From positions 62,001 through 126,000 of the forward strand of contig NZ_JAAOLY010000011.1 of NCBI RefSeq assembly GCF_011601275.1: 64,000 bases of DNA. The letters run 5' to 3'. A model generated the notes under the pieces. That model was not told the origin of the DNA and ran no database searches. It worked only from the letters and a program-made list of their open reading frames with translations. Position 1 is the first letter of the stretch. Each line of letters starts with the position of its first letter. Source of the stretch: Janthinobacterium lividum (lineage in GTDB: Bacteria > Pseudomonadota > Gammaproteobacteria > Burkholderiales > Burkholderiaceae_D). This document shows, in pieces, positions 55,304 to 64,000 of this stretch. Both the position numbers and the translations under genes were made by a program.

Positions 55304-56407
55304 ATGCGCTTGCCCCGTAGCACTCATCCCTACCTTGCCCTGCGGCTGCGTCTGGCCCATCATGCTTTGCTGCAATTTGCCGCCAGCCTGGCCAGTTCCA
55401 TGGAAATTCTCGTGTTCCTGGCCGGCCCCGTCTTGCTGGGCTTGCTCAGCGTCATCGCCCTGCCCGGTTTTCTCGCCGTCACTCTGCCCTGGCCCGCCGC
55501 GCTTGGCCTGCTGGGTGCGCAAGTGCTGCTCACGTGCCTGCCCGCCTGGCTGCTGCGCAAGCGATTGTTGCCCGCCAATATAGCCGCCTGGCTGCACCAG
55601 CTGCCCTTGGCGCCGCGCCTGCGCTGGCAAGCCGATATCGCCGTGGCCGGCATGCTGATGCTGCCGCCGGGCCTCGCCTATGCCGTCTCGGCCAGCATCT
55701 GGCTGCTGCAGTCGCCGCCTTGGCTGCGCCCGGTCGCCGTGCCCGGCGTGGCCGCCACCGTCGCCGCCTGGCTGCTGGCGTGGCTATTGACGACGCTCAT
55801 CGTGGCGCAGCGCCTGCGCGCGCCGCGGCCGGCACAAAGGGCGCGCCCGCCCACGATGACGGCCTACGTGCCGCAACGGCCCCGCTGCTCTACCCTGTTC
55901 CTGTGGCGCCAACTGTTCTGGCTGCCGTTCTGGCGCAACGAGAATATGATCGGCCTGCAGCAAAGCCTGCTGCTGGCTACGGCTGGCGCCAGCATGCTGA
56001 CCTGGCTGCTGCGCATGCCCCTCGTGCCCGCACCGCTGCTCGGTTTGCTGGCCAGCGCCAGCCTGGTCATTGTGACGGACCGCGGCGACAAGGCCGTGCG
56101 CGAACAGATCGCCGTGCTGCGCCCCGCGCTGAACGCCTGGCCCCTGGCCAGCGCAGGCTTGACGCGCCTGGCCTGCGCGGCCAGCCTGCTGCCGCCGTTT
56201 GCCGTGCTGCTGGCAGGCGCGCTCTTGCTGTATTGCATCGATCCCGCCGCCTTGCAGCAGCGCGTGACCAGGGTGTACGCCATCACCGCCAGCGCGGCCC
56301 TGCTGGCCATCGTCGGCTTGCCCCGCCTGACGGCGCGCGGGCGCGTCGCCCTCGTCGTCCTGTCCATCCTCGCCTTGAGCGCCATCGGAAGCGAATTATG
56401 GAATTGA
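55304..56407 (+). CDS. multi-pass membrane protein, probable permease of a small ABC system
   Basis: Membrane protein of 367 residues with about eight hydrophobic segments (FLAGPVLLGLLSVIALPGFLA, LGLLGAQVLLTCLPAWLL, IAVAGMLMLPPGLAYAVSA, VAATVAAWLLAWLLTTLIV, LLPPFAVLLAGALLLYCI, VYAITASAALLAIVGL). I do not recognise a named family. The next gene encodes an ABC ATPase and starts ten bases inside this one, so this should be its membrane partner. The hydrophilic middle (residues 170-215) is rich in Arg and Pro. The transported substrate is unknown. Confidence 0.7.
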   Translation: MRLPRSTHPYLALRLRLAHHALLQFAASLASSMEILVFLAGPVLLGLLSVIALPGFLAVTLPWPAALGLLGAQVLLTCLPAWLLRKRLLPANIAAWLHQLPLAPRLRWQADIAVAGMLMLPPGLAYAVSASIWLLQSPPWLRPVAVPGVAATVAAWLLAWLLTTLIVAQRLRAPRPAQRARPPTMTAYVPQRPRCSTLFLWRQLFWLPFWRNENMIGLQQSLLLATAGASMLTWLLRMPLVPAPLLGLLASASLVIVTDRGDKAVREQIAVLRPALNAWPLASAGLTRLACAASLLPPFAVLLAGALLLYCIDPAALQQRVTRVYAITASAALLAIVGLPRLTARGRVALVVLSILALSAIGSELWN

Positions 56408-57024
56408 ACCTGTCTTCTCCCGTGCTGCACGTCGAGCACCTCGATTTTCACTTCCCCACGCACAGCGTCTTCCAGGGATTCAATCTGCAATTCGGCCCTG
56501 GCGTCACCTGGCTGCGCGGCGCGAACGGGGCTGGCAAAACGACCCTGCTGAAGCTGGCGGGCGGCGCCCTGCTGCCCGCGCGCGGCACCATCCGCCTCGA
56601 TGACGTCGACAGCGGCTGCATGCCGCTGGCCTACCGCGCGCAAGCGTTCTATTGCGGCGGCGACACGCCTGCCCTGCCCTGGCTGCAAGTGCACGAGTTT
56701 CTCGACCTGCACCTGGCCCTGTATCCGGGCAGCGACCCGTCCCTGCTGAATGACGAGTTGAGCGCGTTTGCCATGACGTCCACTTTGCAGCAGAGCATTA
56801 CCGCCCTCTCCCTGGGCCAGCACAAAAAACTGCAACTGGCGCTGGCCCTGGCCTTGCCCGTGCGCCTGCTGCTGATCGACGAGCCGTTCAATGGCCTCGA
56901 TGCGGCGGCCATGGCGCACCTGCGCGCGCGCCTGGCCGAGCCCGCCCGTCTGGTGCGCCAGTGCATCGTGCTGACCAGCCACCTGGAACCGCAACTGCCG
57001 CTGGCGGCCACCGTGCAACTGTGA
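56398..57024 (+). CDS. ABC transporter ATP-binding protein with atypical signature motif
   Basis: ATPase of 208 residues. Walker A is RGANGAGKTTLLK, and Walker B RLLLIDEPFNGLDAAAM with a switch His (LTSHLEP). The signature normally reads LSGGQ; here it is ALSLGQHKKLQ, with Leu replacing the first Gly. The N-terminal ATG at 56398 overlaps the upstream permease gene by ten bases, so it is coupled to that gene. The protein is shorter than usual and resembles the small CcmA-type ATPases. Confidence 0.85.
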   Translation: MELNLSSPVLHVEHLDFHFPTHSVFQGFNLQFGPGVTWLRGANGAGKTTLLKLAGGALLPARGTIRLDDVDSGCMPLAYRAQAFYCGGDTPALPWLQVHEFLDLHLALYPGSDPSLLNDELSAFAMTSTLQQSITALSLGQHKKLQLALALALPVRLLLIDEPFNGLDAAAMAHLRARLAEPARLVRQCIVLTSHLEPQLPLAATVQL

Positions 57025-57150
57025 AATATTGCTTTGAAGATCAGCCAGGAAGCGCTTAGGATGCCGTGTTGCAAAAACCGGCGATCCCGGTGCAGCCAAT
57101 ACGATAAAACGGCGTGGTGACCCGCTGCGCCATACATTCCTGGAGAAATT

Positions 57151-57489
57151 ATGTTGAACACCCACCGCAGCGCCCTGGCCATCCTGTGCGCCATCCTTGC
57201 CACGAGCGCCATCGCCGCCGGCCCCACGGGCACGGCCGCCGACTATGGCACGCCAGCCCATCAAGGCGCTGCCCAGCGCAGCATCGAACTGCAGCCCGAT
57301 ACGCGCCACATCAACGTCACGCGCGGCGAAACCGTCACCATCGCGCGCGCCGGCCAGCGCTTTACGTGGCACGTGCAAACGTTCAGCAACAAGACCGTCT
57401 TTGCCCTGAGCGAAATTGCGCCGAAGGACATGGCCGTCGATGGCGTGCAGGTATATGTGGCCGCCAATCCCCAGTACGCGGGCAGCTGA
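57151..57489 (+). CDS. CzcE-like periplasmic protein (copper/heavy-metal associated)
   Basis: Protein of 112 residues with a signal peptide (SALAILCAILATSAIAA) and a CzcE-type beta domain (ADYGTPAHQGAAQRSIELQP, then TRHINVTRGETVTIARAGQR and VYVAANPQYAG). CzcE in Cupriavidus binds copper and sits in a heavy-metal efflux cluster, but relatives occur alone in betaproteobacteria. No His- or Met-rich metal site is obvious here, so metal binding is unproven. It stands alone upstream of the ahpF terminator. Confidence 0.75.
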   Translation: MLNTHRSALAILCAILATSAIAAGPTGTAADYGTPAHQGAAQRSIELQPDTRHINVTRGETVTIARAGQRFTWHVQTFSNKTVFALSEIAPKDMAVDGVQVYVAANPQYAGS

Positions 57490-57510
57490 TGTAGGTTTCC
57501 TGCGCGCATA

Positions 57511-57550
57511 AAAAAAACCGGAAGCGCCTTGCGACGTTTCCGGTTTTTTT
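57511..57550. terminator. bidirectional terminator between the CzcE-like gene and ahpF
   Basis: AAAAAAACCGGAA pairs with TTTCCGGTTTTTTT across a loop of about 13 bases. It has T runs in both directions, serving the plus-strand CzcE-like gene and minus-strand ahpF. Confidence 0.9.
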
Positions 57551-57564
57551 TGCGGCGGGACAGC

Positions 57565-59160
57565 TTACGCCGTCAGCGCTTCCTTGGCTGCGGCCTCATC
57601 GACCACTTCCTCGTCGTCCGAGCGGATCAGGTGGTCAAAGGCGGACAAAGCTGCCTTGGCGCCTTCGCCGGTGGCGATGATGATCTGCTTGTACGGCACC
57701 GTGGTGACGTCGCCGGCCGCAAACACGCCGGGGATCGAGGTCTGGCCGCGGGCGTCCACTTCGATTTCGCCGTGGCGCGACAGCGCTACAGTACCTTTGA
57801 GCCACTCCGTGTTCGGCACCAGGCCGATTTGCACGAAGACGCCTTCCAGCTCGACCTTTTTCGATTCGCCGCTGACGCGGTCCGTGTAGCTCAGGCCATT
57901 GACGATCTTGCCGTCGCCGTGGATCTCGGTCGTTTGCGCCGACGTAATCACCGTCACGTTAGGCAGGCTGTGCAGCTTGCGTTGCAGTACCGCATCGGCG
58001 CGCAGTTCCGCGCCGAACTCGATCAGGGTCACGTGTTTTACCAGGCCGGCCAGGTCGATCGCCGCTTCCACGCCCGAGTTGCCGCCGCCGATCACGGCCA
58101 CGCGCTTGCCCTTGAACAGCGGGCCATCGCAGTGCGGGCAGTAGGCGACACCGTGGTTGCGGTATTCCTTCTCGCCCGGCACGTTGATTTCGCGCCAGCG
58201 GGCGCCGGTGGCCAGGATGACGGTCTTGGCTTTCAGGATGGCGCCATTCGCCGTTTCAATCTGCACCAGCTTGCCCGGCGTGAGCTTGGCGGCACGCTGG
58301 GTGTTCATGATGTCGACTTCGTATTCCTTGACGTGCTGTTCCAGCGCCATGGCGAACTTAGGACCATCGGTTTCCTTGATCGAAATAAAGTTCTCGATGG
58401 CGAGAGTGTCGAGCACCTGGCCGCCGAAACGCTCGGCCAGCACGCCCGTCTTGATGCCTTTGCGGGCTGCGTAGATGGCCGCTGCCGCGCCGGCAGGGCC
58501 GCCGCCGACGATCAGCACGTCAAACACGTCTTTCTTGTTCAACGCTGCCGCCTGGCGGGCGCCGGCGTTGGTGTCGAGCTTGGCGAGGATTTCCTCGACA
58601 TTCGTGCGGCCCTGGCCAAAATGCTGGCCATTGAGGAACATCATCGGCACGGCCATGATCTGGCGCTCTTCCACTTCTTGCGGGAACACGCCGCCATCGA
58701 TGGTGGTGACCTTGATGCGCGGGTTGATCACGGCCATCGCATTCAAGGCCTGCACCACTTCCGGGCAGTTATGGCAGGAGAGCGAAATAAACGTTTCAAA
58801 TTCGTAGTCGCCGTCGAGGTTGCGGATCTGCTCGATCACGGCCTCGTCGAACTTGATGGTGTGGCCGCCCACTTGCAGCAGGGCCAGCACCAGGGAGGTA
58901 AATTCGTGGCCCAGCGGTACGCCGGCGAAACGCACGCCGATGTCCGAGCCTGTACGGTTGATGCTGAACGACGGGGCGCGTACGCCAGCGTCAAGGCGCT
59001 CGACCAGCGTGATCTTGTCGCTCAACAGGACTATCTCCTGGAGCAATTCCTTCATCTCGCGGGCTTTTGCGCTGTCATCGAGAGAAGCGACCAGCTCAAG
59101 CGGATACACCACTTTTTCCAGGTAGGATTTCAGTTGGGTTTTGAGGGTTGCGTCTAACAT
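57565..59160 (-). CDS. ahpF: alkyl hydroperoxide reductase subunit F
   Basis: Flavoprotein disulfide reductase that recycles AhpC using NADH. The 531-residue protein has the N-terminal tandem thioredoxin-fold domain with redox pair Cys129/Cys132 ([10 protein letters not shown]). A thioredoxin-reductase-like module follows, with FAD motif [20 protein letters not shown], the second redox pair Cys342/Cys345 ([10 protein letters not shown]), an NAD motif [19 protein letters not shown] and the [19 protein letters not shown] end. It is 98 bases downstream of ahpC on the same strand, so both are probably one operon under the OxyR-type site. Confidence 0.97.
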   Translation of the reverse strand: MLDATLKTQLKSYLEKVVYPLELVASLDDSAKAREMKELLQEIVLLSDKITLVERLDAGVRAPSFSINRTGSDIGVRFAGVPLGHEFTSLVLALLQVGGHTIKFDEAVIEQIRNLDGDYEFETFISLSCHNCPEVVQALNAMAVINPRIKVTTIDGGVFPQEVEERQIMAVPMMFLNGQHFGQGRTNVEEILAKLDTNAGARQAAALNKKDVFDVLIVGGGPAGAAAAIYAARKGIKTGVLAERFGGQVLDTLAIENFISIKETDGPKFAMALEQHVKEYEVDIMNTQRAAKLTPGKLVQIETANGAILKAKTVILATGARWREINVPGEKEYRNHGVAYCPHCDGPLFKGKRVAVIGGGNSGVEAAIDLAGLVKHVTLIEFGAELRADAVLQRKLHSLPNVTVITSAQTTEIHGDGKIVNGLSYTDRVSGESKKVELEGVFVQIGLVPNTEWLKGTVALSRHGEIEVDARGQTSIPGVFAAGDVTTVPYKQIIIATGEGAKAALSAFDHLIRSDDEEVVDEAAAKEALTA

Positions 59161-59258
59161 GATTTTTTCTTCCTTTACAAATATTTAGGCGAATGCCGGG
59201 CCGGACGCCCGGTCCGGCATCGCGGTAACTACTTGTTTGCTACGTGTTGCATCGAGAC

Positions 59259-59822
59259 TTAGATCTTGCCGACCAGGTCCAGCGATGGGGTCAGGGTTGC
59301 TGCGCCTTCCGTCCATTTGGCTGGGCAAACTTCGCCTGGGTGAGCGGCAACGTATTGGGCTGCCTTAACTTTACGCAACAGTTCCGATGCGTCACGGCCG
59401 ATGCCGTTGTCATGCACTTCCAGCACTTTGATGAAGCCGTCCGGATTGATGACGAAGGTACCGCGCAGTGCCATGCCTTCTTCTTCGATCATGACTTCGA
59501 AATTGCGCGACAGGGTACCGGTTGGGTCGCCGATCAGTGCGTATTGCACTTTCTTGATCGCGTCCGAGGTGTCGTGCCATGCCTTGTGCGCGAAGTGCGA
59601 ATCGGTCGAGATGCCGTAGACATCGACGCCCAGCTTCTGGAATTCAGCGTGGTGATCGGCCAGATCTTCCAGTTCGGTTGGGCAAACGAAGGTGAAGTCG
59701 GCTGGGTAGAAGACGAATACCGACCACTTGCCTTTCAGCGACGCTTCCGTCAGGTCGACGAATTTGCCATTGTGGTATGCGGTTGCCTTGAATGGTTTAA
59801 CTTGGGTATTGATCAGCGACAT
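59259..59822 (-). CDS. ahpC: alkyl hydroperoxide reductase subunit C (peroxiredoxin)
   Basis: Typical 2-Cys peroxiredoxin of 187 residues that reduces hydrogen peroxide, organic peroxides and peroxynitrite. The peroxidatic Cys47 is in [14 protein letters not shown] and the resolving Cys166 in [12 protein letters not shown]. Length and sequence match the E. coli type. It is the first gene of the ahpC-ahpF unit. The start codon has a GAGAGGAAAT ribosome site (reading the minus strand). Confidence 0.98.
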   Translation of the reverse strand: MSLINTQVKPFKATAYHNGKFVDLTEASLKGKWSVFVFYPADFTFVCPTELEDLADHHAEFQKLGVDVYGISTDSHFAHKAWHDTSDAIKKVQYALIGDPTGTLSRNFEVMIEEEGMALRGTFVINPDGFIKVLEVHDNGIGRDASELLRKVKAAQYVAAHPGEVCPAKWTEGAATLTPSLDLVGKI

Positions 59823-59887
59823 TTCATTTCCTCTCGTGTGGTGAATCAGTAAGACTCTAGTGTAAGGGGTTTTAACCCATACGCAAA

Positions 59888-59924
59888 ATTGATTGTCGCA
59901 ATAGTTTCAATTGGTTTTGGCTAT
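59888..59924 (-). promoter_or_regulatory. OxyR-type binding site upstream of ahpC
   Basis: On the minus strand the 37-base site reads ATAG-N7-CAAT-N7-ATTG-N7-CAAT, matching the OxyR tetramer pattern ATAG-N7-CTAT-N7-ATAG-N7-CTAT in exact spacing, with one base changed in each of the last three blocks. It ends 66 bases before the ahpC start. Confidence 0.72.
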
Positions 59925-60009
59925 CACGACATGATGGGAACTCCATGATAGGCAGTTCCCACGCGATTGGATAGCGGCGACAGTGGATACCCCTGCCACC
60001 GCCAGGTGT

Positions 60010-60405
60010 TTAATTCTTGAGTTCTTCCGGGACTTTGCCGCCGTTTTCCGCCAGCTTGATCATCACCTGGCGGTGCAGCCAGATATTCATGCTGGCCGAA
60101 TCATTGGTATCGCCCGTGAAATGCAGCTCTTGCGCCAGTTCCTTGCGCGCGGCCAGGCTGCTGTCGAGTTGCAGCAATTTCATCAGGTCGACGATGGACG
60201 TGCGCCAATTGAGTTTTTCCGCGTTCTTGCTGGCCAGGTCGACCAGCACCACTTCCACGTCCACGACGGGCGCGGCAGCCGCTGGTGCGGGTGCTGCCGC
60301 CGGTGCCGCTGCGGGTGCTGTCGTGGCGGCGGCCGGCGTGGGAGCCGGGGCGGCGTCGGACGAATGGTGGAAGATCTTGTTATAGATATTGCTGAAAATG
60401 CCCAT
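60010..60405 (-). CDS. DUF3597 family protein
   Basis: Protein of 131 residues. It begins MGIFSNIYNKIFHHSS, then an Ala/Pro-rich linker of about 30 residues, then a compact helical domain (VVLVDLASKNAEKLNWRTSI, then VDLMKLLQLDSSLAARKELA and WLHRQVMIKLAENGGKVPEE) that matches DUF3597. The domain has no established function; the start resembles a short amphipathic membrane anchor. It is a single-gene unit between ahpC and the GGDEF-EAL gene. Confidence 0.82.
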   Translation of the reverse strand: MGIFSNIYNKIFHHSSDAAPAPTPAAATTAPAAAPAAAPAPAAAAPVVDVEVVLVDLASKNAEKLNWRTSIVDLMKLLQLDSSLAARKELAQELHFTGDTNDSASMNIWLHRQVMIKLAENGGKVPEELKN

Positions 60406-60574
60406 GAGGTCACCTCGAGTTGAGTGAATGGAAGAAGGTTTGCCTGCGCACTAGGTCCAGGACCCATGACAGCAACGCCGGGCGCAGGCGCCAGCCCATC
60501 GAGTATAAGCCCGTTCAAGCCGGAAGCCCTGTCCCGCAGGCTTGCGTCAGATCTGGTGGCCGACTGGGTCTGTT

Positions 60575-63376
60575 TCAAGGGTGCAAAGGTCGCCGGGCGT
60601 GCAGCAGCGCGTCGAACGCTTCGATGGCCAGCGCTGGCGCAAACAGCTCGCCTTGCGCAAAGTCGCAGCCGATCTCCAACAGCCGCGCGCGCTGCGCTTC
60701 GGTCTCCACGCCTTCGGCGATGACTTGCAAGCCTAGCTTGTGGGCCATGGTGACGATGGCTTCGCACAGCACCAGTTCGCTGGCGCCGGGTGCCAGCTTG
60801 CGCACCAGCACGCCGTCGAGCTTCAGGTAATCGATGCCGCACTGCTGCAATTGCGTCAGCGAGGCATGGCCGCTGCCAAAATCATCGAGGGCGATCTGCA
60901 GGCCCGCCTCGCGCAGGTGCTGCAGGCGCGGCGCCATGCTATTGTCGTTAGGTAAAAGTACATCTTCGCGCATGTCGAGCACGATGGCCGAGGCCGGCAC
61001 ATCGAGCGCCATCAGCTGGCGCAGCCAGGTGCCGGGCGCCTCCACTTCGCGCTGCAGCTCCAGCGGCGACTGGTTCAGGCACAGTTGCAGTCCTGGCGCG
61101 CCGATGGCCTGGCCTTGCGCGCGCCAGTGCAGCAATTGCGTGGCCGCCGTGCGCAGCACCCAGTCGCCGATCTCCACGATCAGGCCGCTGCTTTCGGCCA
61201 GCGCCAGGAAATCGGACGGATACACGATGCCCCGCTGCGGATGGTGCCAGCGCAGCAAGGCTTCCGCTTTGGAAATATTGCCGCTGTGCAGTTCGACGAT
61301 GGGCTGGTAGTACAGCTGCATCTGCTGTTCGCGCAGGGCCGTGCGCAAGTCCGCCCCCATGCGCATGCGGTTGACGGCCGCCACCTGCATGGCGGGCGTA
61401 AAGTAACTGTAGCGGTTGCGCCCCGCCCCTTTCGACACATACATGGCTTGGTCCGCCTGCTTGAGCAAATCCTCGATCGTGCCCGCGTCGTCCGGATACA
61501 GGGTGATGCCGATCGAGGCGGAAACGAAGGCCTGCTCCTGTCCCAGCAGGAACGGCGCCAGCAAGCCGTCGAGTATCTGCCGCGCGATGCGGTCGACTTG
61601 CTGCAGATCGTCGATGTCGGACAGGATCACCGTGAACTCATCGCCGCCCAAGCGCGCCACCGTGTCCGTCTCGCGCACGCCCACGCGTATGCGCCGCGCC
61701 GCTTCGATCAGCAAGATATCGCCCTGGTGGTGGCCAAGGGTGTCGTTGACTTCCTTGAAATGGTCGAGGTCAATGAACAGGATGGCCACGCGGCTCGTAT
61801 CGCGCCGGCCCTGGGCCAGCGCCTGGCGCAAGCGCTCATGGAACATGCGCCGGTTCGGCAATTGCGTCAGAGTATCGAAATTGGCTTGCTGCCAGATCAG
61901 CGCCTCCGTTTGCCGTTTGTCCGTCACGTCTTCCAGCATGCACAGGTGGTGCGGGCCGCCATGACGCGCCGTGGCGATGGCCGTCACCGAGGCATCGACC
62001 CACACCACGCCGCCATCGGGGCGCACGATGCGCTTGGCGTGGCGAAAGCCCTGCAGGTGCCGCGCCAGCAGCTGCGCCACGTGCGCCTGCTCGCCGGCCA
62101 CGTCGTCGGGATGGCTGATCTCCATCCAGCTCGAGCGCCTCATGTCCTCCAGGGTACGTCCGGCGATGGCCAGATAGCGCGGATTAATATCGAGAAACTG
62201 TCCGCTCACGGTATCGATCAGGGCGATGCCCATGGGTGCTTCCTCGAACATGGTGCGAAAGCGCAATTCCCCCTGGCGGATGGTTTCCTCCGTGCGGCGG
62301 CGCTCGCGCGCCAGGTTGTTGAAGTGGAAGCCGGCCGACACGGCCAGCAGGCTGCCCGCCAGCCCCAGCGACAGGTACAGCCAGCCCAGGTCGGCGCCTG
62401 GCACGGGGCGGTACTGGAAGCCCTTGTAGGCGCGGCTGGTCGTGGCATTGGGCGGCAGCACGCCCATGGCCGCGTACGTGTCGGCGATGTGCTGCCAGCG
62501 CTGGGGATTCATGTAGCCGAGCTCCACCAGCACGGGCTGCAGCAGCAATTCCATTTGCTGCGCCTCGTACAGCAAGTGCGCCTGGTCGTGGCGCTGGCTG
62601 TATTTGGCGTGGATCACGCGCGCCATTTCCTCGCGGTGCGCCATCGCGTATTGCCAGCCGCGCAGGCTGGCCGCGCGGAACGCTTTGACACGCTCGGGAT
62701 GGCGACGCAGTTCCTGCTCGCTGGTAAACAGATTGTCGCCGTAAAAATCGATGCCGGCCGTGCGCGGCGTAAACTGGTAATAGGAAAAGCCCGCCCGGTC
62801 CAGGTAGTCCGGTTCATTGGTGGAATACGCGGCAATCGCATCGACCTTGCCATCGATCAAATCCTCGATCCGGTAGCTGGGCGGCAAGTGGCGCATCTGC
62901 TGCGGCGCGACGCCCATTTTCCCCAGGAATAGCGACACTTCATCGGAGGCGGCCGCCACATTGACGGCGGCACCGATCATCACGGGCGCCCCCACCAGCT
63001 TGCGCACGTCGGGTGCGCCGCCCTGCTGGCGCATCAGCAGCACGCTAGGCGAATGCTGGAACACCACGGCCAGCACCACCACGGGCTTGCCCGCCAGGCG
63101 GCTGAGCAACAAGGTGCTGTTGCCCACGCCGTACTCGGCATGGCCCGCCAGCACGGCCGCCTCGGCAAGCGGCACGCCGCTGCCTTCGACCAATTTCACC
63201 TCCAGCCCCGCCTCGCGGTAATAGCCTTGCTCGATGGCCGCGTAATAACCGGCAAACTGGAATTGATGCGTGAAATTGAGATGCAGGGAGACGGCTTCCA
63301 GCGCCCGGACGGGCGTGGCCAGGCACAGCAGCAGAATGAAACAGCAGCGGAAAGCGTCGGAGGCTTTCATCGGCAT
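60575..63376 (-). CDS. periplasmic-binding-domain PAS-GGDEF-EAL signalling protein
   Basis: Membrane-bound cyclic-di-GMP protein of 933 residues. A signal peptide is followed by an NMT1/THI5-like solute-binding domain (VSLHLNFTHQFQFAGYYAAI, EQGYYREAGLEVKLVEG), a membrane helix (LGWLYLSLGLAGSLLAVSAG) near residue 335, a PAS domain, GGDEF at 577-581 (intact) and EAL at 705-707 (EALLRW intact). EAL metal residues are mostly present (DDFGSG, VIAEGVET), but LEITES-like reads LDMRED, with Asp replacing the Mg-coordinating Glu, so phosphodiesterase activity is doubtful. The sensor domain may bind a thiamine-precursor-like or sulfonate-like compound. Confidence 0.9.
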   Translation of the reverse strand: MPMKASDAFRCCFILLLCLATPVRALEAVSLHLNFTHQFQFAGYYAAIEQGYYREAGLEVKLVEGSGVPLAEAAVLAGHAEYGVGNSTLLLSRLAGKPVVVLAVVFQHSPSVLLMRQQGGAPDVRKLVGAPVMIGAAVNVAAASDEVSLFLGKMGVAPQQMRHLPPSYRIEDLIDGKVDAIAAYSTNEPDYLDRAGFSYYQFTPRTAGIDFYGDNLFTSEQELRRHPERVKAFRAASLRGWQYAMAHREEMARVIHAKYSQRHDQAHLLYEAQQMELLLQPVLVELGYMNPQRWQHIADTYAAMGVLPPNATTSRAYKGFQYRPVPGADLGWLYLSLGLAGSLLAVSAGFHFNNLARERRRTEETIRQGELRFRTMFEEAPMGIALIDTVSGQFLDINPRYLAIAGRTLEDMRRSSWMEISHPDDVAGEQAHVAQLLARHLQGFRHAKRIVRPDGGVVWVDASVTAIATARHGGPHHLCMLEDVTDKRQTEALIWQQANFDTLTQLPNRRMFHERLRQALAQGRRDTSRVAILFIDLDHFKEVNDTLGHHQGDILLIEAARRIRVGVRETDTVARLGGDEFTVILSDIDDLQQVDRIARQILDGLLAPFLLGQEQAFVSASIGITLYPDDAGTIEDLLKQADQAMYVSKGAGRNRYSYFTPAMQVAAVNRMRMGADLRTALREQQMQLYYQPIVELHSGNISKAEALLRWHHPQRGIVYPSDFLALAESSGLIVEIGDWVLRTAATQLLHWRAQGQAIGAPGLQLCLNQSPLELQREVEAPGTWLRQLMALDVPASAIVLDMREDVLLPNDNSMAPRLQHLREAGLQIALDDFGSGHASLTQLQQCGIDYLKLDGVLVRKLAPGASELVLCEAIVTMAHKLGLQVIAEGVETEAQRARLLEIGCDFAQGELFAPALAIEAFDALLHARRPLHP

Positions 63377-63510
63377 GGCGGGACACCACAGGAAGCTGCC
63401 GCGTTGGCAGGGGTAAGGCTATTGTAGCCGCCCCTTTTGCCGATGGATAATTATTTCAGTGCGGACAATAACGTTGATGTTTTTGGCAAACAATGTCGTC
63501 ATTGTTTGCG

Positions 63511-63903
63511 TTAAAACACGACGCCAGCCACCAGAATGATGTTGGCGTACGGGCTGCACTCGCCCGTGCGCACGATGGCGCGCGCGCCCTTGGACAATTG
63601 CTTGAACTCGTCGTGCGTCACCTGGCGCGCATCGGGCAAGGCCAAGGCCGCCACCTGCGCCGCCATGGCCGGATTATGCTGCGGCAACTCGCTGGCGAGC
63701 AAATGGTATTCCACCTGCATTTCGCTTAATACCGTGTTCACGGTATCGATAAAGCCGGGGATGCCGCGCGTCAGGGCCAGGTCGATCAAGGGCACGCCCG
63801 GCTGCGATGGCAAGCCTGCGTCGCCGATGACGAGCATGTCGCCATGGCCGAGCGAAGCGATCAGTTGCGACAGCGCAATATTAAGCAGCGGTGATTTTTT
63901 CAT
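63511..63903 (-). CDS. rbsD: D-ribose pyranase
   Basis: Cytoplasmic enzyme of 130 residues that interconverts beta-pyranose and beta-furanose forms of D-ribose for ribokinase. It has the RbsD/FucU motifs: SLGHGDMLVIGDAGLPSQPG with the catalytic His and Asp region, VPLIDLALTRGIPGFIDTV, and a C-terminal GECSPYANIILVAGVVF. It lies four bases after the ribokinase gene on the same strand; the rest of a ribose operon may lie beyond the right edge. Confidence 0.95.
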   Translation of the reverse strand: MKKSPLLNIALSQLIASLGHGDMLVIGDAGLPSQPGVPLIDLALTRGIPGFIDTVNTVLSEMQVEYHLLASELPQHNPAMAAQVAALALPDARQVTHDEFKQLSKGARAIVRTGECSPYANIILVAGVVF

Positions 63904-63907
63904 GGAT

Positions 63908-64000
63908 TCAGAACAGCTCGTGCAAGTGGGGGATCGACGTTTGCGCGCCGGGCTTGGTGACGCTCCAGGCGGCCGCGCGCTGGCCTTGCTGAATCGCTTC
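63908..64000 (-). CDS. rbsK: ribokinase (partial, C-terminal end only, runs off right edge)
   Basis: Only the last 30 codons are visible: EAIQQGQRAAAWSVTKPGAQ followed by TSIPHLHELF and stop. The A-A-x-S-V-T-x-P-G-A-Q end is the typical C-terminus of ribokinases, which phosphorylate D-ribose. The adjacent rbsD supports this. Confidence 0.75.
   Translation of the reverse strand, partial: EAIQQGQRAAAWSVTKPGAQTSIPHLHELF

Overview
The window reads as a chromosomal segment of a GC-rich Gram-negative betaproteobacterium, most likely Oxalobacteraceae and close to Janthinobacterium or Massilia. The reasons are the protein families present (TonB-dependent receptors, betaproteobacterial porin, DctABD, GTP-type PEP carboxykinase, RdgC, CzcE-like protein), the divergent ssb-uvrA pair with an SOS box, and general codon bias. 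Genus is inference; no database search was possible.

Layout. 1-20.6 kb: a two-component system (its kinase is cut by the left edge), secreted HbpS/GlcG-like and hydroxyisourate hydrolase proteins, a glutathione transferase, a chemotaxis receptor, FolE, NudC, a Fur-box-controlled Fiu-like receptor, then a C4-dicarboxylate block (DctA-like carrier with a candidate sigma-54 promoter, porin, DctB-DctD), a phosphoesterase and an outer-membrane protein. 20.8-26.2 kb: an ABC ATPase followed by a large ABC permease fused to an M1-type metallopeptidase, then an acetoin reductase.

26.5-36.4 kb: a ten-gene minus-strand block that is the most unusual part of the window. It reads precursor peptide (double-glycine-type leader, glycine-rich core with one Cys near each end), a shortened HlyD/CvaA-like adaptor, a C39-peptidase ABC exporter, a Yip1-like membrane protein, a split MacAB-like pump, a second ABC transporter, and a DsbA-like lipoprotein. 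I read it as an undescribed class II microcin/bacteriocin locus whose product may be closed by a disulfide. Its downstream end abuts a broken plus-strand gene at about 26.5 kb, and an AT-rich stretch of about 1 kb without a gene lies beyond its upstream end, which suggests an inserted accessory locus.

37.4-64 kb: ssb and uvrA around a shared SOS box, pckG, a 2-hydroxyacid dehydrogenase, a one-domain asparaginase, a large TonB-dependent receptor behind a long leader hairpin, a frameshifted gene, rdgC, dinB (with its own SOS box), an S9 oligopeptidase, tRNA-Val and tRNA-Asp, a small ABC pair, a CzcE-like protein, ahpC/ahpF with an OxyR-type site, a periplasmic-binding-domain PAS-GGDEF-EAL protein, and rbsK-rbsD running off the right edge. 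DNA-damage response (ssb, uvrA, dinB, rdgC) and peroxide response genes are well represented. Two families of short dispersed inverted repeats occur, each in two copies.

Limits: functions come from recognition of motifs and family resemblance by eye; gene symbols are given only where the match is clear. Starts were chosen from Shine-Dalgarno sites, overlaps and signal peptides, and some remain uncertain.
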